Assembly: GCF_012489685.1 (NCBI RefSeq)
Contig: NC_080043.1
Location: 32,210,743 to 32,274,742, forward strand
Source of the DNA: Lotus japonicus
Taxonomy: Eukaryota > Streptophyta > Magnoliopsida > Fabales > Fabaceae
DNA: 64,000 nucleotides
Reading direction: 5' to 3'
Of the stretch, positions 55,016 to 64,000 are shown piece after piece. Both the position numbers and the translations under genes were made by a program. Each line of letters opens with the position of its first letter. Positions within the stretch are counted from its first letter, which is position 1. The notes beneath the pieces were generated by a model. That model saw only the letters and a list, made by a program, of their open reading frames with translations. It was not told the DNA's origin and did no database searches.

Positions 55016-56763
55016 GGATGAATTGAGATCTGGGAAATGAAGTGAAAGTAAACGGAACTGTTGACTTAGGAAACTGCAGTGTAATTTGCACAAAGAAAGA
55101 GACCGACACGCACTGCACTATGCTAAACCACTATAGAGGAATAATGTTTACGTCATCGCCACATACCAAAATGACGAGTTGGTGTGGTGCCATTCAGATG
55201 AGGGGAAAATTAGGCATTGAAGATTTTTTTTTTGTTTGACAGGAATTAGGCATTGAAGATGATGAGCAGTTGAGCACTAATATAAGAGTTAATCGATGCC
55301 CAATTTGTTTGGGTTCGTTGAAAAGGAAGAGAAATTTGAGAAACAGTGTCAACTTGGATGTATGTGTGATGTGGATTAATATGATGACGTGTCAAAATTT
55401 AGTGGAAGGACAGGAACTGAATTCATCCTGTTGTGTAGACATCTTATTTTCTCCTCCCCTTTAAGTAAATTGGAAGAGAAAAAAGAGAAATGAGTGATAT
55501 GATTTGTGATTTGATAGGAAATGCAAAGAGAGATCGAAAGAAAAATGTGTAAAAATGAGATGGAAGAGAAAGTGAGTTGTGATTATACCATTACTCGATA
55601 GTTATATCGAAGACATTCATTGCATATGCAAAGTGAGAAAGAGGAGGAAAGTAGTGAATGTCATATATAACATATATGTCTATGTTTGGCATATTTTTAA
55701 GTTATTTTATAGCTTATTTGATTACTTTAATGTCCCGTTTGGAAGAGTTTATTTGAACATATCTTATAGCATAAGTACTTCTATGTGTTTGAGAGAGCTT
55801 ATGCAAACAATTTATGGCCTACCATAAGCTGTTTTGAGTTTATTTTCATAAGCTAATCATGATAGATTATGTAAAAGAGTTTATGCTTATATATATAGCT
55901 TATTTTTAATTTATTTCAATAAATTTTTAAAAATAACTTATATAAAGAACCCATCTCCAGAAAAAACTAGAACTACCCTCTACCGGACCTAGGGATCCAT
56001 GCGCGCAAGGATCTGAGCTGCAATATCTGAGTGAGCCAATCCATCTGAGCAATCATAGTGCATCCCTAGACGTTTGCCATCAAAATAACTTTGCACACAT
56101 GAGTCAAGACGCCATAGGGTTGAAAAAGCTCCATTGGCAACACCATCAACTTTTTTTATATTTGAAATTGCTTTTATGATATTTTATGAGTGTCATTTAT
56201 GAGAAGCTAATATACTTCATATGGTTAAGTAAATTTATATATTATAATTTTGATAATAAATGGATAAAATTATTTTATGGGCAACATTCAAATTGTTGTC
56301 CTTACTTTCTAATGAATTAATTGATACAACATCTCGCCAAAGTGAGCTCTCTTGTGAAATTTTTTTATGAAATATAATGGATGTTATATGCATGTATAAT
56401 ATCATGCGGATATTTTAACCAGCCCAAATGAAGGTTGATATTTGGCTGAATTATACATGCACCTGCGATGATAAACATGTAATAATCATAAGGTTTCACA
56501 TCCAGATGATAATTCAATCCAAATGTTGTTTTATTATTTGTTGTGGATATTATTATTGTCAGATCATTGCAACAAGATTACCACTCACAATTAATATTAC
56601 TGTCTAAAGACTTGATGTTAATCTTGTTATCGGTGTCTTACGATGAGATCTAATTATTTGAATTTATTGCTATTTGGTTAAATATTTATTGTTAGTATGT
56701 TAATTATGTCATATTATTTTCTTTTATACATTGCTACTTATATATCTGTCTATTTAAGTTATA
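55016..56763. other. Intergenic: TNL-C upstream region and a MITE-like remnant
   Basis: No gene supported. At about 55725-55960 there is sequence of a widespread plant MITE type (CCCGTTTGGAAGAGTTTAT, then TTTGAGAGAGCTTATGCAAAC and repeated CATAAGCT motifs). The remainder is AT-rich, with short frames only. Confidence 0.5.
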
Positions 56764-56775
56764 CTAATACTTTTT

Positions 56776-56794
56776 ACCCGTGCGATGCACGGGG
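56776..56794 (-). other. Helitron 3' terminal hairpin
   Basis: CCCGTGC-GAT-GCACGGG: a perfect 7-bp stem with a 3-nt loop, followed on the minus strand by TAAAAAGTATTAG. Confidence 0.85.
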
Positions 56795-57136
56795 GATACT
56801 CATTTTTTGGTTTTTTGTGTGTGTTGTTTTTGTTAAATTTGTCTTGATTTAAATATATTTTATTGATTAAAAGATATAATAAACTAGTTTATGAATTCTG
56901 ATGTTTTCTTTTAATTAAATATGGTGAATTGGTTTGAACTGATGATGAGCAAGTTTGTTTTGTTGCTGGTAAATAACTGGGCAGCTGAAAGCTTAATATA
57001 TATCAAGTGTTTTATCAATCAAATAACATTCATTAATCAGCAAGGGTAAAAATATATAGTAGTGTTTGAATACACATGATTATCTAGAAAAAGTTAAACA
57101 CACAATTAAAGTAACATTTCTGTGAAAACATCCTCT

Positions 57137-58922
57137 TCACACTACATTGCGAAACACTTCTTTGTAAACTACATTAGAAGTACTATTTGAATTACTGTCG
57201 TCACCATCGCAAATGAGGATTTTTAATCCTTTACGATGGGTGACTCTAGAGAAGGCTACATATAACTGCCCATGTGAAAACACCGGTTTTGGCAAATATA
57301 ACCCCACACTCTTTAGAGATTGTCCTTGACTTTTGTTTATTGTCATGGCAAAAGAGAGCGCTATAGGGAATTGTCTCCTTTGAAACTTGAAAGGAATTCT
57401 CCTATCTGATGGGGTTAATGTTAACCTTGGTATAGCCACCCTTTTTCCGGCATTTGTTCCTGATATAACCTTGCCTTCCAAAACATATTTGCCCATTTGA
57501 GTGATAATCAGACGTGTACCATTGCACAATCCAGCTGATTGGTCGATGTTTCTTAAAAGCATCACTGGAGCTCCTTTTTTTAGCTTTAACAGATGATTAG
57601 GCAAGCCTGAAGAGTTTATTGTGTTTAAAAACTCCGGTGTATGGATATCATCTTGACTGTCATAATTGATGTCTGATGAACATGTGTTATCGGCACTCAA
57701 ATAAGTTTCCTCATCTCCAGGCAACAATGACATCATATATTCATTCAAACTATCAACAATCTCATTTGTAGGAGCTAAAATAGCACGATCTTGGAAAAAT
57801 TTTGGATTTTCGTAGTTCTGAAGGAAAGACGGATAAGTAGAGTTGACAATAGAAGCCATTGTATCACCTGAATGTGGGATCAAAAGATCCTGAGGGATGT
57901 CTAGGATTGTTTCGTCTTCTATCTGCTTACCTGCATTTCCATCTCCTATGCTTAATATCCACTCTGAAAATTTTTTTAGCTCATCAACCTCTGCAGCTGA
58001 TCTTCCAGTTTGTAGCCTCATGTTTTTTGTTAATGTAAGCACCTGGTCATGATTCAAAATATAAGAACTATTATTATAGATGAAGTTTTTGGTTGATTTT
58101 TATTTAATTGGAAGTAATTGATTAATTTAAAAGCTAACAATTTTTTGGAGAAATGGTAATGTACCTGACAATGATCCCAAAGATAAGAAGCATTGATGGT
58201 GGCATGGACAATATCCTCCCTTCTACCTTTAGGCATTACTGGTAAAATTTGCCTAAAGTCTCCACCTAACACAACAACCTTTCCTCCAAAAGGCTTGTTG
58301 TTGCTGTTTTTATTGGTAAATCTCATAATATCTCTTAGAGTTCGATCCACCGCTTCAAAACAATGTTTGTGAGTCATGGGTGCTTCATCCCATATTATGA
58401 TTTTAGCTCTGATGATCAATTCAGCAAATGGGCTTCCCTGTTTAATGTTGCAGGTAGAGTCTTCATCAACATTTATAGGAATACAGAACCTGGAGTGAGC
58501 TGTTCGACCGCCAGGAATGAGCAAAGCTGCAATTCCACTTGATGCAACTGCTAAAGCAATCTCTCCTTTGGATCTTATAGCTGCTGATAAGGCTCTCCAA
58601 ATGTAAGTTTTCCCTGTCCCTCCATAACCATTGAGAAAAAACAACCCCCCTTTGTCATAAGTAACTGCATCCATGATTGTTTGATAGACCTTTTTCTGCT
58701 CTGATGTCATGTTACTCAAAAGATTTGCATGCTCTATGGTTAAAGCTTGTCTATCATAACACAATTCATCCATAATTAGCCTATTTTGAGAAGCTGATAT
58801 TGTGGATCTATCAATTTGAGGCATTTGTGGGAAGTCTGCTAATGACTTGTTGTTGCTTTGCAGTAAATTGTCTATTTCGGCAAGAGCTAAATTTTTAATT
58901 TGCTCGTCAGTAAGCTTCAAAT
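57137..58922 (-). CDS. Helitron RepHel, helicase part (PIF1-like, exons 58922-58165 and 58042-57137)
   Basis: 3' part of the Helitron replicase; a superfamily 1 5'-3' DNA helicase that unwinds the element during rolling-circle transposition (family knowledge). The upstream exon has GGLFFLNGYGGTGKTYIWRA (Walker A), ALAVASSGIAALLIPGGRTAHS, IIWDEAPMTHK (Walker B) and VVLGGDFRQILPV. The downstream exon starts at GTGCTTACATTA after CATGACCAG and has LTKNMRL, AILAPTNEIV, GAPVMLLRNID, FPIALSFAMTINKSQGQSL and QLYVAFSRVTHRKGLKIL. The junction (GTCAG|GTACAT ... CCAG|GTG) is in phase 0. It ends at a stop at 57137-57139. No lesion seen in this part. Confidence 0.88.
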
Positions 58923-59010
58923 CTGCAATGACATTGTATAAAAAATCATCTCAATAACCTTGTTTTTTTTCGTTGTAAAAAAATTAAGGTTTAGTTTCAA
59001 AGGTTTTTAC

Positions 59011-61296
59011 CTGTACGTTGCATAAGCAGTCTTTGTCTATGCAAAATATCATCGCTTAAGTGCCTCCAGACCTTTTCCCAAACATATTCTGCTCTTGAAA
59101 GTTGATATGATAAAAAAAGAATAGCATAAAGCCTTCTTAGATAGTGTGCAGTACCCCAATGCGAAGCTTCTTCAATGCAATCGATGTACTCTTTATCATC
59201 TTCAAGCAATCCCATAGCAGAACATGCGTCCTTGAAGGTGTTGTATATGACTTCACCTACTTTTCTTATGTCTTGAAATGACAATGGCCCCTTTGTAAAA
59301 TTCAACAATAACCTCAAATAATATAGTTCTCCATTCCCAGGAGCAATAAAATGTAATCTTCCAATGGAGATTCCTCTTTTCCTTGGGCGCCACTCACGCT
59401 CTTTTGCCTTCCACACAAACTTAGTGGGAAACTCACAATATCTTATAGTTCTAGCTTCTGGATAGTTCTTGTTGGCCTCCATCCATGCTATGAATTTTGA
59501 CACCTCATTTCGTGGATTGTTGAGGACGGCAGCTACGTCTTCATCATCTTCAAAGTAAAGTAAGTGCTCGCCAGGCAAGTGGAAAGACAGCCTCTCAACT
59601 GATGGTTGTCTTAAATGGATACGGTATTTAAATATCTTCCAAGCTGCTTCACATGCGGACAAATACCTGTATTCCAATAATATCCATTTTATTATTAGTT
59701 TATAATAATGCATAACTTTGAATTATATAATAAAATATAATTTGTCTATTTTGAATGTAATAAAATACCTGCAGTCATAATAAAGTTTGATTTCATCAAC
59801 CACGTTCGAGTTGTCGGTTGAAGCACTTTCATAGAAGCTTGCTACCACACGATCATTACCTTTGTTGATATATTTGAAAAGGTACTTTATTGCCCTTGAT
59901 TGGTTGCACCACTCCACATTAATGTGTGCATTATACCTTTTCAATAAGTGCCGATTGTACGGGACAACATGCCTATTGTCAATGACAATGCTTCCTTTTC
60001 TAATGACCCTTCCATTGTCCCTTCGTCGGTAAACAGGATAACCGTCTTCATCAACACTTGTTGTGTTAGCAAATTTTTTGGGAAAATGTCTAATGCATTT
60101 CCCATTCTGCATGCATGGTGATTTTCTGTTTTCAAGGCCGCACGGTCCATGTATCATCAAAGATTGAACCACATCAAATAACAAAGGGTCTTCAGCTTGG
60201 TCAGGGATTTCAGCAGTGATGATCTTGTCAATGTCATGAGGCTTTGGGTGTTTGCTGCTTGGATCCAAAAATACCAAAATGTGTGCATGAGGCAATCCCC
60301 TTTTCTGGAACTCAATAGTGTATACCACTGTCAAAAAAACCATGTTATAACATCAGTAAAGCCTGCTTAAATGTAATGTGAAAGGTAATCAAAATGTTAA
60401 TATTACCTCCTATAACTTTGCCGTTTTTTTATCTCTGCAATCAAATCATCAAGTTTCATCTTAAAAACTCTACATGTAAGGTCAGGTCTGTCTTCACTGC
60501 TTTGATTGCTTTGCAACAAAAGTTAGTTAGTTCTGGCCACTTTGGGTTGCAGGTAAATGTTATAAACAAATCAGGATATCCTGCCCATCTGCATATTGCC
60601 ATGGCGTCCTGATAATTTTGAAACATGTATCGGGGTCCTCCCACAAAAGATGATGGCAGAACTATGCGTTTTCCAGTTGCTGCAGTGTTTGTCTCACCTC
60701 TCAGTATTGCCTCAGATAGCCCTCTATACATCTCAACTCTTAGTTCCTTTTGATGAGTTTTGAGATACCACATCTTGGCTGATTCTACCATGCTGTAAGC
60801 ATCCACCAAAAACTGTTGAAAGAGTCTTTTTGCTTTTAATATTGTGGGGAATTCAATTTTTCTCTGCTGAATTCTATAAGCAAAAAATGCTCTTATTGAC
60901 ACGCGTCCCTTTTTTTGTGTGGAGGGGACATCCTCTCTATACCCATCTTCTCCTCGAGGGAACAATAAAGGATATTGTAAAGGCAAATATCCTGTGTTCA
61001 ATATAGAAACACGTTGCAAGTAGCCACTGTGAGTTTCAACAATTACGTCTCTTTCTACATCACAATCAAAATCCCCCACCACCAATGCCGCTACTTCTGA
61101 TGCAGTTGGTAAATTATACCTTCTCCCATCACCCCGCCTCCTACCTATCAGTCGGAGCTTTAGATTTGTGAAATTATTTTCAGCCATCCGATCCCTGACT
61201 TGTCTATAGATTTGAACATAAGGATTGCACTCATCCAGCATCTGTTGTATATTATATACAATTGAAGCTTGAAGTGAAGAAGAACCATTTTCCATC
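59011..61296 (-). CDS. Helitron RepHel, Rep (HUH) part and Helitron-like N domain
   Basis: Exons 61296-60407, 60327-59769 and 59666-59011 with GT-AG junctions. Contains SSFVGGPRYMFQNYQDAMAI and FITFTCNPKWPE (Rep motif 1), the HUH motif in FQKRGLPHAHILVFLD, and the tyrosine helix AIKYLFKYINKGNDRVVA; then YLSACEAAWKIFKY and CEFPTKFVWKAKEREW. Rep nicks and joins single-stranded ends. In exon 61296-60407 the conserved frame is left at an A-run (60518-60521) and regained at a T-run (60424-60430): two single-base changes of opposite sign, between which the nominal frame meets a stop at 60456. These may be sequence errors or decay. Confidence 0.85.
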
Positions 61297-61383
61297 CTGT
61301 TGATAAATCAGATTTAATAATTGGTATAAGGCTTGTAAAGGGAAATTAAATTTATAATATAAAAAATTATGGAAAAAACTAAC

Positions 61384-63917
61384 CTGACCACAGTCATTCT
61401 ATTTTTTATTTCATTGTCAGTGTCATATATATATAGTTGGGAGAATTTTGGTTGTGAGCCTTGTTGAGGGATTAAGCCTCCCATTCTATGATAATTTTCT
61501 CCACTCATGATAAACATCGGTGGGCCATTTCCATCATTGACTGATTTATCTATTTTTCCTCCCATTGATGTAAATGAAAACATCATGTTGAATGATCTGA
61601 TATTGTCAAGGTAGAACTTGGATGCAGCATCATTTTTGTCTATTAAATCCCTCAATATTTGAGGAGGAGGCAACAGATGGGGCAAAATTATTTTTCCTTG
61701 CAAGCAACACAAAGAAAACTTTGGGTTTGGAGAGTTGACCCGTTTGTTTAGTCTTTCTGCATACCACATCAATGCCCCGCAATATTGACATTCATATGAT
61801 AGGTCGCCGACATCCCAATAATCTATTTGAATTGAATATTATCAATAAAAATTATGAAAGCCCATACAGACTAAGAAGTGTTGCAATATTTTTTTTAAAA
61901 AAAAAAAGAGAATTACCTGTAGGTTCATTCCTTTCTACGTCGTTCACACGCTTGCCTCGGTCATTTGGTTGTTGTTGGGTTTCTATATCTGCGAAAGTTG
62001 AAAGCGATCGAATGCAAGATACTTTCATCAGCATTAATGGAAATATTGAAATAATGAGTTATCTAATGTAAAATTTCATGCTATAAAAACATTATCAACT
62101 ATGTTTATATATTAAGAATCAGTGAATAAAATTAAATATGAGCAATTTTTCAAAGACTAAAATACACTTAATCTGAAAGTCATGAAATAAAAAGTTTGTA
62201 ATTTTACTTGAAAAGTTGATAGTGTGAAATGTGAAGTTTAGGTGGTACGCATGTTCAGTAGAAGCTAGAGAATTGCAAAATTCAGTTCATGTAATTGTAT
62301 TATCAATAAATTTCATTTAAAAAAAACAATGAAGCAAAAATAGGTTTAATAAAAATTAAATTTTTAAATAAAAAGGTCATCAAAATACACATTTAAATAA
62401 ACATATTCCGGGCGTTACATAAAATTTTAATATCCGTTTTACACTGGCAAAAAGAATTGGATGGGATTAAGCTAAATAAATATTAGTGAATATATATTTT
62501 AAATGAACTTTGATTACATTTTTTTTATTTTACTATGTGAAGCATAAATAAACGTTATGAAAATTGTGAAAATAACCTTTTTCTTGGGGTAAAATGTATA
62601 TTAATATAAAATTTATGAAAAATGCATGAAATTAAATTAACATCTGTGTATCACCTGATGAGCTATCATAGTCGACATCTTCTTCTTCATCAGATAAAAC
62701 ATGACTGTGGTCGAAATTGTGTGAAGCTGCTTAGCAATTCATAAGGGGAGTTTATGAGAAATATGCTATAATTTAAATTCTCATGGTGGTGGAAAGTGAA
62801 GGCAACCGAAGAATCAATATTCTTACCGAGATTTAAAAGAGGCACAAATTGCTCTCCCTTATTTTTCTTTGAAAAATGCAATTGAGTGTCTTCTCTACCG
62901 ACATCAACTTGATTCAGTCCACCTAGGTGATTTTTAGATGAAAATTGTGTGGGATGGTTTTAGTCACAAAAAAATAATTAAATTAAATTAAACGGTAGAC
63001 ACTCACTGCTCATATCATTAACATGGTCTCTCCTAACTTGTGAATATCTGGTTCGTGCCAAGGCCTTTACATGGGAGATACGCATTGTTGTTCTTTGATC
63101 TGCTGCATCATTTCGTTCAAATATCTTTGGTTAAAGTAATTCTTAGTGAATATATAAAATCATTTTAGATAATGAAAACCGACACATACCGTTAGAAATA
63201 TTAGGCTGTTGGGTACTTGCAGAAGTTCCTTGGCCATTGGTATGGTTTCTTTGAAGCTGCGAATTTTGGCTTCGTGCCAAACGCTTGACATGAGAGACTC
63301 GCACTGTTGCAAAAAACTTTCATGAGCACTAATGGAATCTTTGAAATAATGTTTTATTTAAAGATGGCCAAATGGTTTGATACTGACGTTGTTGCTAACT
63401 TGCTACATTAGAGGGAAGGAAATGAAAGATGATTTTCTAATGTAATACTTTAAGAATGGGAATAGCTAAGGGGGACAAATGCTATCTTTTAGATTAATGA
63501 GTGTATAAAGTGTGCGACTGCAGTAACATTAGTGAAGACTAACTACAGTAAATCTAAATTCGAGAAGAATCAAACAATAGAGAAAATCTAATCAATCAAT
63601 CGAGAGACTGTGAGGACAAAGACTCTATTCTGTTTTTTTGGACTCTACTTTTACAAATAACAATGAAGCATAAACAGCTTCAATAAAAAATATATTTTTT
63701 TTAATAAAAAGGTTATCAAAATACACATTTAAATATATAAAATCATTTTAGGTAATGAAACATCGACACATACCGTTAGAAATATTAGGTTGTTGGGTGC
63801 TTGTAGAACTTCCTTGGCCATTGGTATGGTTTCTTTGAATCTGCGAATTTCCGCTTCGTGCCAAACGCTTTACATGAGAGACTCGTAGTGTTGTGTTTTG
63901 TTCTGTAACAGTGTTTT
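61384..63917 (-). CDS. Helitron RepHel, N-terminal exons (partial)
   Basis: The exon at 61822-61384 carries DYWDVGDLSYECQYCGALMW and RLNKRVNSPNPKFSLCC, the Cys-rich start of the Helitron-like N domain, and ends in a donor in phase with the next exon. Upstream, short exons with plausible GT-AG borders are 61988-61917, 62726-62655 (acidic, SDEEEDVDYDSSS), 62922-62827, 63102-63007, 63303-63190 and 63917-63774. The last three are similar to one another (RVSHVKRLARS core). The start codon probably lies to the right of the window. Exon boundaries are by eye; the short ones are least certain. Confidence 0.68.
62034..62640. other. Helitron intronic sequence
   Basis: AT-rich stretch between candidate exons 62726-62655 and 61988-61917; no coding or RNA feature recognised. 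Confidence 0.5.
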
Positions 63918-64000
63918 CTACAAATTTTTGAATGGAAATTATTTTTTAGAGAATATATAAACTCAATGTAGCTAAACAAACATTGACACAATATAAATTA

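Larger units (their letters stand above)
56764..64000 (-). mobile_element. Helitron (autonomous type), 3' part; 5' end beyond the right edge
   Basis: Minus-strand orientation. The 3' terminus at 56764 ends TTAG next to T, preceded by a perfect 7-bp hairpin (56777-56783 with 56787-56793, loop GAT). This is the usual Helitron layout of a GC-rich hairpin about 10 nt before a CTRR-like end, here with T in place of C. Inside is a multi-exon Rep/helicase gene. The 5' end (TC...) is not in the window. Confidence 0.85.

Noticed and set aside
1..64000. CRISPR arrays, operons, bacterial promoters or ribosome-binding sites
   Set aside because: The window is plant nuclear DNA with spliced genes and retrotransposons; the direct repeats seen are LTRs, minisatellites or block duplications.

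Overview
This window is plant nuclear DNA. It holds a tandem cluster of TIR-NBS-LRR (TNL) resistance-gene loci, all on the minus strand with GT-AG introns, buried in nested transposable elements. A papilionoid legume (Lotus/Medicago/Trifolium-like) is my best guess, from the TNL family, the Sirevirus-type copia LTRs and the tRNA-derived SINEs. That is inference; nothing here names the species.

Layout. 1-6296: 5' part of a defective Sirevirus-type copia element (5' LTR 4923-6296; gag, protease, deleted integrase, frameshifted RT/RNase H; start of an env-like ORF at the left edge). It sits inside the pol gene of a Tat-like Ty3/gypsy element (6297-11579), whose gag is also split by a 1243-bp solo Sirevirus LTR (8699-9941, TSD GTACC). 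11580-13334 is the 3' flank of a TNL gene. 13335-13434 is a run of exactly 100 N. 13435-20893 repeats 5884-13334 almost base for base. The pattern of differences suggests two overlapping contig ends placed side by side rather than a real duplication, so features between 5884 and 20893 should be counted once.

After a LINE remnant (20834-22020) come three TNL loci. TNL-A (22431-27542) has five exons and all TIR and NBS motifs intact. TNL-B (38811-46176) is also intact, with a proline-rich N-terminal extension and a possible extra exon coding a C-terminal transmembrane helix. TNL-C (49289-55015) is a pseudogene with frameshifts, a nonsense codon, a 251-bp TRIM in the NBS exon, a lost LRR region and a truncated TIR exon. 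TNL-A and TNL-B share an upstream block, and all three units carry a downstream zf-RVT/RNase H-like remnant, so these probably duplicated together. Between A and B lie two adjacent inverted-repeat elements (28341-29007 and 29020-30238) and a young, nearly intact chromovirus (31140-36695; LTRs differ at 4 of 472 sites; TSD GACAG). The large first introns of B and C hold SINEs, a gypsy gag fragment and a foldback element.

56764 to the right edge is the 3' part of an autonomous-type Helitron on the minus strand: 3' hairpin, PIF1-type helicase, HUH Rep domain, and a series of short N-terminal exons, three of which look like copies of one exon. The functional theme is an NLR immune-receptor cluster evolving by tandem duplication, transposon insertion and decay.
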